This document shows, piece after piece, positions 8,146 through 16,335 of a stretch of DNA of 27,263 nt. The stretch comes from Chlorobiota bacterium (GTDB lineage: Bacteria; Bacteroidota; Bacteroidia; Flavobacteriales; Flavobacteriaceae), in contig JAADEB010000109.1 in NCBI GenBank assembly GCA_013153655.1, positions 1 through 27,263 of the forward strand. Reading direction: 5' to 3'. The position numbers and the translations under genes were made by a program. Position 1 is the first letter of the stretch. Each line of letters opens with the position of its first letter. Below the pieces are notes generated by a model. It did not search any database. It was not told the DNA's origin and was given only the letters and a program-made list of their open reading frames with translations.

Positions 8146-9093
8146 CTAAAACTTTTTTTGGCGATAGGGTCCGTTGTTTTCGCGAATTTCGTTCAGAATA
8201 TCCAAATAGGAGCGGTATCTTTCCCCGGCCAATTCCTTGGTATTTACAAGGGGTTTGACGGCACAACCCGGTTCGTTGAGGTGCAGGCAATTGTTGAACT
8301 TACATTGATGTTGATGCCTTTTCATTTCGGGGAAATAATGGCGCAATTCCTTTTCGTCGATATCGATGGTGCCGAAAGCGCGAATGCCCGGCGTATCGAT
8401 GATATAGCCGCCATGGGGCAGGGGATGCAATTGGGCGAAGGTGGTGGTGTGGCGTCCCTGTCGGTGAGCTTGCGAAATATCCCCGGTTTTGATATTCAGT
8501 GCGGGATTAAGCGCATTGATAAGGCTGCTTTTACCGGTTCCGGAGTTGCCCGCAAAGGCCGAAATGCCATCGCCGGTCATATCGATGAGTTTTTCCAAAC
8601 CGTAGCCGCTCAGCGCCGACACTTCCAGAATGGGATAACCCGTGGGAGCATAAATTCTCTTGAAATCACGGATTTTGGCCAGGGCTTCTTCATCCTTTTC
8701 GAAAAGGTCCATTTTGTTGATTACCAAAACGGGAGGTATGCCGAAAGCTTCGGCCGAAACCAGAATCCGGTCGATAAACGAAAGCAGGGTTTCGGGATAT
8801 TTGGGGGTATAGACCACAAACACACGGTCGATATTGGCGGCAAGGAGATGGTATTTGCGCGAGAGGTTGGTAGCCTTACGCATCAAGGCATTGCGGCGGG
8901 GCAGAATATCGTCGATGACGGCGGTTCCGTCGTCTTTTAGATGAAAGTTAACCTTATCACCCACGGCCACGGGATTGGTGGTACGAAGGCCTTTGAGACG
9001 GAATTTCCCGCGAATGCGTGCTTTGTAGGTCTTGCCGTCATCTCCCAGGATATCGTAGAAACTTCCCGTTGATTTGATAACCAAACCCGTCAT
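8146..9093 (-). CDS. rsgA: Ribosome small-subunit GTPase RsgA
   Basis: RsgA (YjeQ) is a circularly permuted GTPase that acts in late maturation of the 30S subunit. The permuted motif order is visible in 315 residues: an N-terminal OB-fold (about 1-65), G4 NKMD (126-129), G5 V-S-A-L (158-161), G1 GNSGTGKS (182-189), and G3 DTPG (233-236). A C-terminal zinc site follows with Cys264, Cys269, His271 and Cys277. Its ATG overlaps the mlaF stop by four bases (ATGA), which suggests translational coupling. Confidence 0.96.
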   Translation of the reverse strand: MTGLVIKSTGSFYDILGDDGKTYKARIRGKFRLKGLRTTNPVAVGDKVNFHLKDDGTAVIDDILPRRNALMRKATNLSRKYHLLAANIDRVFVVYTPKYPETLLSFIDRILVSAEAFGIPPVLVINKMDLFEKDEEALAKIRDFKRIYAPTGYPILEVSALSGYGLEKLIDMTGDGISAFAGNSGTGKSSLINALNPALNIKTGDISQAHRQGRHTTTFAQLHPLPHGGYIIDTPGIRAFGTIDIDEKELRHYFPEMKRHQHQCKFNNCLHLNEPGCAVKPLVNTKELAGERYRSYLDILNEIRENNGPYRQKKF

Positions 9094-9860
9094 AAGCCGC
9101 CCACTTTTCGGATTACTTCTTTCACTTTCCTAAACAGTTCGGAGGAGAAAATAAAATCGTTGAGGTCGGGATTGTCGGAGAAGAAAATATCGTCTTTGGT
9201 GCCTTCCCAGGCTTTTACGCCGTCTTTGAGCAATATGATTTTTTCGCCGATTTCCATGATGGAATTCATATCGTGGGTATTGATCAGGGTGGTGGTGTCG
9301 TATTGAACGGTAAGGTCGTGCAGCAGGTCGTCGATGCGGATGGCGGTTTTGGGGTCGAGACCCGAGTTGGGTTCGTCGGCAAACAGGTATTTGGGATACA
9401 TGACAATGGCCCTGGCTATGGCCACGCGCTTTTGTTGACCACCGGAAATTTCAGCCGGATATTTTTTGTTGATGCCCGGCAAGGCCACTTGTTCCAACAC
9501 CTCGTTGACCCTTTCGATGATTTCTTTTTCCGTTTTGTTGGTAAACATGCGCAGCGGAAAACTGATATTTTCTTCGATATTGTAGGAGTCGAAGAGTGCA
9601 TTCCCTTGAAAAACCACGCCGATTTCCTTGCGGATTTGAGCTTGTTCCTTTGGTGAGAGTTGCGACCATATGCGTCCGTCGAACGAAATTTCGCCGCTGT
9701 CGGGTGTGATAAGACCTAGAATGGATTTTAGAAAAACGGTTTTACCCGAACCGCTTTGGCCGATGATCATATTGGTTTTCCCCTTTTCGAACACGGCCGA
9801 AATGCCTTTGAGCACTTCGTGTCCGTTGAAGGATTTTCGTAAGTTTTTTACTTCGATCAT
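9090..9860 (-). CDS. mlaF: MlaF-type ABC transporter ATP-binding protein
   Basis: This is the ATPase of an MlaFEDB-type phospholipid transporter, which keeps outer-membrane lipid asymmetry or exchanges lipids between the membranes. In 256 residues I see Walker A GQSGSGKT (34-41), Q-loop Gln85, the signature SGGQ (139-142), Walker B YLFADEP (158-164), and the switch histidine in N-T-H-D (His196). The frame runs open far upstream (to 10127), but that extension is the mlaE gene in another frame. The start at 9860 begins MIEVKNLRKSF and overlaps the mlaE stop by one base (TGATG). The MCE substrate-binding partner (MlaD) is not in this window. Confidence 0.93.
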   Translation of the reverse strand: MIEVKNLRKSFNGHEVLKGISAVFEKGKTNMIIGQSGSGKTVFLKSILGLITPDSGEISFDGRIWSQLSPKEQAQIRKEIGVVFQGNALFDSYNIEENISFPLRMFTNKTEKEIIERVNEVLEQVALPGINKKYPAEISGGQQKRVAIARAIVMYPKYLFADEPNSGLDPKTAIRIDDLLHDLTVQYDTTTLINTHDMNSIMEIGEKIILLKDGVKAWEGTKDDIFFSDNPDLNDFIFSSELFRKVKEVIRKVGGL

Positions 9861-10612
9861 CAGCTCAGCAATAATTGGGTTAAGATATAATTCCAAAGTA
9901 CAATCATCACACTGGTCCAAATCACGGCTTTGGTGGCGGCGCGTCCCACTTCCAGCGAACCTCCCTTCACATAATATCCGAAAAAGGAAGGAATGGTGGC
10001 AATGAGGAAGGCGAAAATGACCGTCTTGATCATGGAATAGGTGAAATGAAACGGATCGAAGCCCATACGGATTCCTTGGATATAATCGGGTGTGGAAACC
10101 AGTCCCGTCACCAATCCGGCCACCCAACCGCCGAGTACGCCGAGGAACATGCTCACGATGATGAGAAAAGGATAAAAGGTAACGGCGGCCAAGATTTTGG
10201 GCAGAATCAGGTAGTTGGCCGAATTGATGCCCATTACGTCCAAGGCATCTATTTGTTCGCTGATGCGCATGGTGCCGATGGTGGAAGCGATATACGAACC
10301 TACAATGCCCGCCAAAATCACCGAACTCAGGGTGGGGGAGAATTCCAATACCACCGATTGCTTCGCCGCAAAACCGATAAGCGAAGGATCGATGAGCGGA
10401 TTGTCCAGGTTCAAAGCCGTTTGAATCACCACAACCCCACCGATAAAGAAGGAAATAAAGGAAATGAGTCCTACGGTTTTCAGTCCGATATCGTCCAGTT
10501 CACGAAAATAATTTTCCCAAAAAATTTTCATCTTTTGGGGGCGCGTCAAAGCTTTTTTCAACAACAGGAAATAGGCTCCTGTCATGCGCAGAAAAGTCAA
10601 AACGATTTCCAT
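9860..10612 (-). CDS. mlaE: MlaE-type ABC transporter permease
   Basis: This is the integral membrane partner of MlaF, of the MlaE permease family. The 250-residue length fits. Five or so hydrophobic segments are visible, including LISFISFFIGGVVVIQTA and the conserved stretch ending G-S-Y-I-A-S-T-I-G-T-M-R, followed by E-Q-I-D-A-L-D-V-M-G, the family's signature cytoplasmic loop. The frame could start further upstream, but the ATG at 10612 (MEIVLTFLRMTG) follows a strong -7 box at 10634-10641, and the upstream extension overlaps the lipoprotein gene. It is the first gene of the operon mlaE-mlaF-rsgA-dtd-mazG. Confidence 0.93.
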   Translation of the reverse strand: MEIVLTFLRMTGAYFLLLKKALTRPQKMKIFWENYFRELDDIGLKTVGLISFISFFIGGVVVIQTALNLDNPLIDPSLIGFAAKQSVVLEFSPTLSSVILAGIVGSYIASTIGTMRISEQIDALDVMGINSANYLILPKILAAVTFYPFLIIVSMFLGVLGGWVAGLVTGLVSTPDYIQGIRMGFDPFHFTYSMIKTVIFAFLIATIPSFFGYYVKGGSLEVGRAATKAVIWTSVMIVLWNYILTQLLLS

Positions 10613-10633
10613 GAACGGCTTTTGAAATATGTA

Positions 10634-10641
10634 CAAAGATA
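10634..10641 (-). promoter_or_regulatory. Promoter of the mlaE-mlaF-rsgA-dtd-mazG operon
   Basis: On the minus strand TATCTTTG matches TAnnTTTG exactly, 22 bases before the mlaE ATG. A T-rich TTTTTCG lies about 19 bases upstream in the -33 position, a weak match. No other -7 box is evident before mazG, so the five genes probably share this promoter. Confidence 0.5.
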
Positions 10642-10682
10642 CGAAATCATCCGGGCTTAGCGAAAAAGCTTGACATCCGGTT

Positions 10683-12221
10683 TTAATTGTCGTCGAAATC
10701 CCGGTGTTGGTATGCGCCGGCGTCGGGATGGGCGGTTCGGTCGTTTCCGTCCAGGTCCAAGGGAACGGAGGCGGCCACGGCGGGGTCGGCCAGGCCGATG
10801 GCATCGCTTTGCATGCCTATATGGAGGTCGTTTTCTTCCGGGATATGAAAATCCGGCCGGCCGTTGAGGAGAATGTCCGCATAATGTTGCGGATTGGCGA
10901 AATCGGTGAAATCCTCTTGGATTTGGTTCATGGGATCGTCGAAACGGATGAGGCTGTTTTGTACAAAATAGGCGCAAGCGGCGTTGTCGTCACGGGCCAC
11001 CATCCATTCGGTGTTGCGGTTTCCGTAAATGATGCTGTTGGCAATAAGGCAATCTTCCAGGTCGTTTACCAGACGGACGGGACGGCCGGTGTTGTCATAA
11101 GTGTCGTAGTAATTGCTGATATATACCGCGGCGTCTTCGGGTCCTCGAATTCCAGGACCGTAATTGGCAAACGTACAATGCCGGAAGCGGTACCGTCCGC
11201 CCAAATGAATGCGCAGTGCCGATGATCCGCAGTTGTTGATCACCACGTTGTCGCCGGTCACATACGATGCGGCGGCAAAGATTCCGAAGGCTTGGGCATT
11301 GTAAATTCGGGTGTTTTCCAATTCAACCACGGGCACGGCGAGGCTGTCGGCCGGATGGGCGATGATGCCGGCCAAAGTGTTTTTGATGATGGTATGGCGA
11401 ATACGGTTGCCCGAGGAGCCTTGTTGGAACCAAATAAAATTCCACATTCCGGGCGCCTTTTCATATTCGGGTTGCATGCGGTCGTCTTCCAGAATCACCG
11501 GCCGGGTATGACTGCCTTCGATGTCCAAACGTCCGCCTTCGTAGACCACTATGCCCGAATTGTAGTGAAAATACAAATGCGCTCCTTCGCTAATGTGCAA
11601 AGTAACGCCGCGGGGAATTCCCAGATGTCCATAAATGACCACGGCTTTTGCATCCGTAATTGTGGTGTCGGAGTCCAGCAAAAAGCCGGACACGCGTATG
11701 GGATTTCCGTTGCCGTCGGTGGCCACCGTGATGGAATCGGTTTGATGGCGGTTGTAGCGTTCCGGATAAAGGAACAAGGCATCCTTCACAAATGCCGTCA
11801 GCAAAACTTTTTTTTCGGCCCCATCGCCGCCAATAATAAGGTTTTCCTCATACACGGGGTCCGGGAGCCGTGAAATGTCGGCCGTTACCTCCACAAAAAC
11901 GAAAATGCTGTCGCCTGCCGGAATTTCCACGTTTCTGAATGTGCGCCCCGCCATTCCGTCCACATTAAGCCGGTAAAAAGAGGATGACCCGTTTTCCAAG
12001 CCCACAAAGGGAATGGAAATGTTTTCATGGGAAGTGTTATATATTTTAAATGAATAAGTAGGCGATGATGTATGCGTAAACACCGAATCCAGGAACAAAG
12101 TGTCCACGTTGGTCCGGAAGCGTCCCCGGGCGGGCTCGTATTGGAATTTTTTTCTACAAGAACCCGTGAACCAGAGGGTTAGTATGACTAATCCATATAG
12201 CAAAAGATGATGTTTGTTCAT
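10683..12221 (-). CDS. Predicted lipoprotein with right-handed beta-helix
   Basis: This 512-residue exported lipoprotein has no named function. Residues 1-22 form a lipoprotein signal with lipobox F-T-G-S-C (Cys22), followed by basic residues. Residues 30-150 look like a beta-sandwich. From about 180 to 460, short repeating strands with N-x-x-I-x-N-C and G-I turns are typical of parallel beta-helix proteins (pectate lyase-like folds); phrases such as VVEYEG-type turns and I-I-Y-G-N recur. The end, D-L-D-G-N-D-R-T-A-H-P-D-A-G-A-Y-Q, matches the common tail of Bacteroidota beta-helix surface proteins. The start is fixed by a perfect GGAGG (minus strand, 12234-12230) eight bases upstream. It stands alone between the mlaE promoter and a small plus-strand gene. 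Confidence 0.85.
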   Translation of the reverse strand: MNKHHLLLYGLVILTLWFTGSCRKKFQYEPARGRFRTNVDTLFLDSVFTHTSSPTYSFKIYNTSHENISIPFVGLENGSSSFYRLNVDGMAGRTFRNVEIPAGDSIFVFVEVTADISRLPDPVYEENLIIGGDGAEKKVLLTAFVKDALFLYPERYNRHQTDSITVATDGNGNPIRVSGFLLDSDTTITDAKAVVIYGHLGIPRGVTLHISEGAHLYFHYNSGIVVYEGGRLDIEGSHTRPVILEDDRMQPEYEKAPGMWNFIWFQQGSSGNRIRHTIIKNTLAGIIAHPADSLAVPVVELENTRIYNAQAFGIFAAASYVTGDNVVINNCGSSALRIHLGGRYRFRHCTFANYGPGIRGPEDAAVYISNYYDTYDNTGRPVRLVNDLEDCLIANSIIYGNRNTEWMVARDDNAACAYFVQNSLIRFDDPMNQIQEDFTDFANPQHYADILLNGRPDFHIPEENDLHIGMQSDAIGLADPAVAASVPLDLDGNDRTAHPDAGAYQHRDFDDN

Positions 12222-12229
12222 ATATAAAA

Positions 12230-12234
12230 CCTCC
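12230..12234 (-). promoter_or_regulatory. Canonical Shine-Dalgarno of the beta-helix lipoprotein
   Basis: GGAGG on the minus strand ends eight bases before the ATG at 12221. Bacteroidota genes rarely carry a Shine-Dalgarno, and the other starts in this window lack one this clear, so it stands out. Confidence 0.6.
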
Positions 12235-12293
12235 GAGATATTTAATTGATAAACGTATTTATTCCGGTAAAATTATAAAAAAACCGAGAAAGC

Positions 12294-12301
12294 CAAAGTT
12301 A
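12294..12301 (-). promoter_or_regulatory. Possible promoter of the beta-helix lipoprotein
   Basis: TAACTTTG on the minus strand fits TAnnTTTG. No TTG is found at the -33 distance. It would give a leader of about 65 bases containing the GGAGG. Confidence 0.3.
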
Positions 12302-12357
12302 TAGGAGGGGGCGTGGTTTGAATTTTTGAAAAGCTGATATTACGCTCATTACGAATA

Positions 12358-12391
12358 TTGGATTCGAATAAAAATATTTTTCTTATTTTTA
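12358..12391 (+). promoter_or_regulatory. Possible promoter of the small membrane gene
   Basis: TTG at 12358-12360 and TATTTTTA at 12384-12391 are spaced 23 bases apart. The last base differs from the TAnnTTTG consensus. The ATG follows 26 bases later. Confidence 0.3.
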
Positions 12392-12417
12392 TACCGAAAA
12401 TTTAAAATCGAAAAATT

Positions 12418-12555
12418 ATGTTTTTACCCTTAGTTGACTGGACATTGGCCAATATTTTAGGTGCTTCATTTTTCTTGGTAATAACCATTATGGCTATTTG
12501 GGTAACGGTGATTATTATGCGCGCAGGGAAAAAGAAAGATAAAAAGGATTTATAA
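12418..12555 (+). CDS. Small single-pass membrane protein, 45 residues
   Basis: I recognise no family. The frame begins MFLPLVDWTLANILGAS, continues with one long hydrophobic helix (about 10-35), and ends with a strongly basic tail of lysine-rich residues (39-44). This is the pattern of a single-span inner-membrane peptide with a cytoplasmic C-terminus. It is the only plus-strand gene in a 17-kb minus-strand stretch and stops six bases from the convergent menA stop. A -7-like box precedes it. Support is the clean membrane-plus-lysine architecture and the fact that it fills an otherwise empty gap. Its size makes chance possible. Confidence 0.5.
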   Translation: MFLPLVDWTLANILGASFFLVITIMAIWVTVIIMRAGKKKDKKDL

Positions 12556-12561
12556 TTCCGG

Positions 12562-13467
12562 TTAAAAGATATTCCCGGCGGCAAACAATAATGCGGTCAA
12601 GAGGGTAAACATGGCCGTGTTTTTGAGCATCCGGTTGTAGGCGGGTGCGCTATTGTTTTTTTGCAGCGAATAGGATTGCAGAAAAAGGATAAGCGGAGGT
12701 ATCAGGACCATGAATTTCCAGGGAGCCCAATTGTGTTTGATGCCGAAATAAAGCAGCGCAAGCATGGTTCCCGACAGTAAGGCCCTGTGATAAGCAAAAG
12801 CATTATGCAGGCCGATGAGCACCGGTATGGTCTTTTTGCCGGAAAGAATGTCGGTTTCCCTGTCGCGTATATTATTGATATTCAATACGGCCATACTCAT
12901 AAATCCGATGGCCAGGGAAGGAAGAACAATGTCCGTATCCCACCGGTGGGTGTAGAGAAAATAGGAGCCCGCCACGGCCACGAATCCGAAAAAAAGAAGC
13001 ACAAACAAATCTCCCAGTCCCACATATCCGTAGGCGCTTCGCCCTACGGTGTATTTTATGGCCGCCCAAATGGCGGCGCCTGCCAGGATCAAATAAACGG
13101 CAAACATAAGGTTAACATTCCCGAAAGCCATCCAAAGCAAGATAACGGCCGAGAGAAGCGATAGCAAAGCTGTTAATAGCACGGCTTTTTTCATTTCGGC
13201 GGGTGAGATAAGGCCGGATTGCAAGGCTCGAAGCGGTCCTTGGCGTTGTTCGTTATCGGTTCCTTTTATGCCGTCGCCGTAATCGTTGGCCAGATTCGAA
13301 AGGATTTGGAAAAGGGAGGCGGTAAGCAGGGCACCTGCAAAAATATCCCAACGGAATTTTCCTTCGGCGGCGGCCACGGACGAGCCGGCGATAATGCCGG
13401 CCCAAGCCAAGGGAAGCGTACGAAGGCGCAATGCCTTTATCCACATGCGGGTTTTGGAGGGTTTCAT
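12562..13467 (-). CDS. menA: 1,4-dihydroxy-2-naphthoate polyprenyltransferase
   Basis: MenA attaches the polyprenyl tail to 1,4-dihydroxy-2-naphthoate, the membrane step of menaquinone synthesis. The UbiA-type aspartate motifs are present: NDYGDGIKGTD (61-71) and N-N-I-R-D-R-E-T-D (about 197-205). Eight or nine hydrophobic helices surround them. The length of 301 residues fits. Two in-frame ATGs exist, at 13473 and 13467. I chose 13467 because it makes the ATGA four-base overlap with the kdsB stop that is used repeatedly in this window; the alternative adds two residues. It is the last gene of the operon tlpA-like/kdsB/menA. Confidence 0.93.
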   Translation of the reverse strand: MKPSKTRMWIKALRLRTLPLAWAGIIAGSSVAAAEGKFRWDIFAGALLTASLFQILSNLANDYGDGIKGTDNEQRQGPLRALQSGLISPAEMKKAVLLTALLSLLSAVILLWMAFGNVNLMFAVYLILAGAAIWAAIKYTVGRSAYGYVGLGDLFVLLFFGFVAVAGSYFLYTHRWDTDIVLPSLAIGFMSMAVLNINNIRDRETDILSGKKTIPVLIGLHNAFAYHRALLSGTMLALLYFGIKHNWAPWKFMVLIPPLILFLQSYSLQKNNSAPAYNRMLKNTAMFTLLTALLFAAGNIF

Positions 13468-14189
13468 TTCCATTGTTTGCGTGCTTTTTCCAGGTCTTCG
13501 GGGGTGTCGATGCCTGCGTAGGGGAAACGGGTTTCAAGGATTTTGATACGGTAACCGTTTTCCAGGAAACGCAGGTTTTCCAATTTCTCGATTTGTTCGA
13601 GGCGGGAGGGCGGTAATTGAGCCACGCGTCGAAGCACATCACGGCGAAAGGCATATATGCCAATATGGCGGCAAGCATGGCGCAGCCGGCCGTCGCGGGG
13701 ATAGGGGATGGGAGCGCGGGAAAAGTATAGGGCAAAACCTTCGGGACCGGTGACCACCTTCACACTGTCGGGGTTCATGAATTCATCTTGACGGGTAATG
13801 GGACGGCAGAAGCTTAGGATATCGATTTGTTTTTCGGAATCGGCTTCAAAGGTTTCGCGAATACGCCGCATATCGTCGAGCGAAACAAAGGGTTCGTCGC
13901 CTTGGATATTGACCACGATATCGGCTTCCAAATGTTCGGCGGCTTCGGCAATACGGTCGGTTCCGGAGGGATGTGCCCTGCGGTTAACGAAAACTTCACC
14001 GCCACCATTTAAAATTACCTCCGCGATTTGTTCGTCACCCGTGGCAACCACCACTTCATCGAACACTCCGGTGGCGCTAACACTTTCATAGGTGCGCAGA
14101 ATGACGGGTTTGCCATTCAGATCCTGCAATAATTTTTCCGGAAAACGTTCCGATTGTAAGCGGGCGGGAATAAGCGCGATGAATTTCAT
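13464..14189 (-). CDS. kdsB: 3-deoxy-manno-octulosonate cytidylyltransferase
   Basis: KdsB activates Kdo with CTP to give CMP-Kdo, the donor for the inner core of lipopolysaccharide. In 241 residues the sugar-nucleotide transferase signature I-P-A-R-x-x-S-x-R-x-P-x-K (7-19), H-P-S-G-T-D-R (about 73-79), NIQGDEP (94-100), F-S-R-A-P-I-P and H-I-G-I-Y-A-F are all intact. It begins in a four-base ATGA overlap with the preceding thioredoxin-like gene and ends in an overlap with menA, so the three are probably translated from one mRNA. Confidence 0.96.
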   Translation of the reverse strand: MKFIALIPARLQSERFPEKLLQDLNGKPVILRTYESVSATGVFDEVVVATGDEQIAEVILNGGGEVFVNRRAHPSGTDRIAEAAEHLEADIVVNIQGDEPFVSLDDMRRIRETFEADSEKQIDILSFCRPITRQDEFMNPDSVKVVTGPEGFALYFSRAPIPYPRDGRLRHACRHIGIYAFRRDVLRRVAQLPPSRLEQIEKLENLRFLENGYRIKILETRFPYAGIDTPEDLEKARKQWK

Positions 14190-14803
14190 TCGTTAAGCAA
14201 TTTGTCGAGAAAACGTTTTACCTTGCCGGAAGTCCAGTTCATGGCGCCGGTTTTTCGGGTGCGTATTTTGCCCGACTTATCGATGATCACCGTAGTGGGA
14301 ATAACACCGGTTTTCATTTTCGGCGGAACGGCCGAAACGGGAAAAACCACCGGAATGTCTATATGTTTGTTTTCCAGAAAACCCAACGCACGTTGCGGGC
14401 TATCGTAGGAAACAAAGAGAAATACCACGCGATCGCCGTATTCTTTATAGAGTTCTTCCAAAGATGGTAATTCGGCCACACAAGGCGGACATCCCACCGA
14501 CCAGAAGTTGATCAGGATAACTTGTCCTTGATATTCCGAAAGCGGTGTAATCCGGTCCGAGGCGTCGGCCAATTTCCATTGCCAATCGCGGGTATCCAAG
14601 GGAATTTGTTCGGAAGCTTTGCGTTCCAATCCTTCGATTTGGATACGGGCGGCTCCCATCCATTCGGTAAGTTTCAGGCGAACGGGATTTTGCGGTACCA
14701 ACAACATGTAGGCCACAAATGCCACAAACAGGATATCCCATTTGCGCTTTTTCCAGAGATTTTTGGGCGAGAGCGTTCGAGGCTCGTTTCGATTTTTTGT
14801 CAT
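14186..14803 (-). CDS. Membrane-anchored TlpA/ResA-like thioredoxin
   Basis: This is a predicted thiol-disulfide protein of the TlpA/ResA/AhpC-TSA-Redoxin group, anchored in the inner membrane with its thioredoxin fold in the periplasm. One membrane helix lies at about 22-37 after a basic N-terminus. The active site is Cys105-Pro-Pro-Cys108 in the context N-F-W-S-V-G-C-P-P-C, and the cis-proline is in G-V-I-P-T-T (Pro169). The frame is open to a TTG at 14824, but that codon overlaps a -7 box, so I use the ATG at 14803 (205 residues). Likely partners are periplasmic or cytochrome-c maturation proteins, which cannot be told from here. First gene of the operon with kdsB and menA. Confidence 0.87.
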   Translation of the reverse strand: MTKNRNEPRTLSPKNLWKKRKWDILFVAFVAYMLLVPQNPVRLKLTEWMGAARIQIEGLERKASEQIPLDTRDWQWKLADASDRITPLSEYQGQVILINFWSVGCPPCVAELPSLEELYKEYGDRVVFLFVSYDSPQRALGFLENKHIDIPVVFPVSAVPPKMKTGVIPTTVIIDKSGKIRTRKTGAMNWTSGKVKRFLDKLLNE

Positions 14804-14821
14804 AAACCGTATTTTCCTTGT

Positions 14822-14829
14822 CAAAGATA
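14822..14829 (-). promoter_or_regulatory. Promoter of the tlpA-like/kdsB/menA operon
   Basis: TATCTTTG on the minus strand fits TAnnTTTG and lies 18 bases before the ATG at 14803. No clear -33 element was found. It overlaps the alternative TTG start at 14824, arguing against that start. Confidence 0.45.
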
Positions 14830-14997
14830 GGTTTTTCCTTGAAATTTACAGGACGGATAAGGATAACGCCGGGCATAAGAAATGTTCAACAATTGGATAT
14901 GGATTTAATAAATATCTCCGTGAGGATGAGTAAAAATTATTAATAAAATGTTTAAAACAATTTCTTTTCGATTATTTTTTTGGAGCGAAAAACAGTA

Positions 14998-16335
14998 CTA
15001 CCTATTCACGGCGAATTGCTTATGCCAATACTTTTCCAGCGGCCATAAAATCAATGCCGAAGCCACGAAGAAAATCATCATGAGCAAGATGGCCGTTTTC
15101 ATGGAGCCGGTCAGGTATTCCAGATAACCGAACGCGAAGGAACCCAGCACGATGGCGATTTTTTCAAACACGTCGTAAAAACTGAAATAGGTGGTATGCA
15201 CCGAAGGGTCGCCGGGTAGCATTTTGGAATAGGTGGAACGCGAAAGGGTTTGGATAGACCCCATCACCAATCCCACCAGTGCGCCCAATCCGTAGAAATA
15301 ATATTCCACATAGCGCTGGTTTTTGTCCAGAAAATAAGCCAGCAGGGTAATCAACACCCATATGCTCAATACCGCGATCAAAGCGCGAATATTGCCGATG
15401 CGTTCGGCCAGTTTGGAAAACGACATGGCGCCTACGATTCCCACCAATTGCACCACTAAAATGGTAAGAATCAATTTATCGGAAGGCAAGCGCAATTCCT
15501 TGCTGCCGAAAAGGCCTGCCACATAAAAAATGGTTTGGGCGGCAAAACTGTAAAGGAAAAAAGCATACAGGAATCGCCTCAGGTGCGGTTGATGCCGTAT
15601 TTCGCGTAATACTTCAATGAGCTTTCCGTAGCCTTTCAAAAGGATTTTACGATTGATTTTACGGGGTTCGTCATAGATGTTGTCGGGAAGTTTGCGGAAA
15701 GGAATTTGGGCAAAAAGAATCCACCAGAGTCCTACGGACACAAAAGAAATGCGCGCCGGAAGGGTGGGGTCGTGGGCGATGCCGAACCATTCGGGTTTCA
15801 TTATCATCACCAAATTGAAAATCATTAAAAGTACCGAACCGATATAACCGTAAGTAAAGCCCAAGGCACTGGCATAATCCTGTTTGTCGGGCGGCGCGAT
15901 TTCAGGAAGGAAGGCATTGTAGAAAACCAGGCTTCCCCAGAATCCGATACTGGCCAAAATGCTGAATCCCAGGCCCCACACCACATTTTCCAGTCCCGTA
16001 AAAAAGAAAAGCATCATGGTGGAAAAAGCGCCCAGGTAGGTGAAAAATTTCATAAACACCTTTTTGTTGCCCGTATAGTCGGCGATGGAGGAGAGCAAGG
16101 GCGAAAGAATGGCCACTGTAAGGAAGGAGACCGCCAAGGCATATCCGTAGAGTTCCGTATTTTTGAATTCGAGCCCCCAAAGATAGATACGGTCGTTGTC
16201 GCCCACCCGGGTTACGCTTTCGTAGAAAATGGGAAAAATAGCCGAACTGATGACCAATGCGTAGGCCGAATTGGCCCAATCGTACATAGCCCAGGCGCGC
16301 AAAAGTTTTTTGTCATAGCGGATTTTAGGCTTCAT
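14998..16335 (-). CDS. MFS transporter, UMF1/Atg22-like family
   Basis: This 445-residue membrane protein has about twelve hydrophobic helices. It belongs to the UMF1-type major facilitator family related to yeast Atg22, recognised by the N-terminal R-A-W-A-M-Y-D-W-A-N-S-A-Y and a following charged loop. Substrates of bacterial members are unknown; efflux of small metabolites is the usual guess. It overlaps the rmlA stop by 11 bases, so it is translated with rmlA and rmlB. It is not a polysaccharide flippase (Wzx) by sequence, so its tie to the sugar pathway is positional only. Confidence 0.85.
   Translation of the reverse strand: MKPKIRYDKKLLRAWAMYDWANSAYALVISSAIFPIFYESVTRVGDNDRIYLWGLEFKNTELYGYALAVSFLTVAILSPLLSSIADYTGNKKVFMKFFTYLGAFSTMMLFFFTGLENVVWGLGFSILASIGFWGSLVFYNAFLPEIAPPDKQDYASALGFTYGYIGSVLLMIFNLVMIMKPEWFGIAHDPTLPARISFVSVGLWWILFAQIPFRKLPDNIYDEPRKINRKILLKGYGKLIEVLREIRHQPHLRRFLYAFFLYSFAAQTIFYVAGLFGSKELRLPSDKLILTILVVQLVGIVGAMSFSKLAERIGNIRALIAVLSIWVLITLLAYFLDKNQRYVEYYFYGLGALVGLVMGSIQTLSRSTYSKMLPGDPSVHTTYFSFYDVFEKIAIVLGSFAFGYLEYLTGSMKTAILLMMIFFVASALILWPLEKYWHKQFAVNR

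Noticed and set aside
7326..8940. Plus-strand frames antisense to mazG, dtd and rsgA
   Set aside because: The minus-strand frames carry complete catalytic motifs; the plus-strand ones are shadows.
9861..10127. N-terminal extension of mlaF
   Set aside because: It is the mlaE coding sequence in another frame, and the family starts at the M-I-E-V-K-N-L methionine at 9860.
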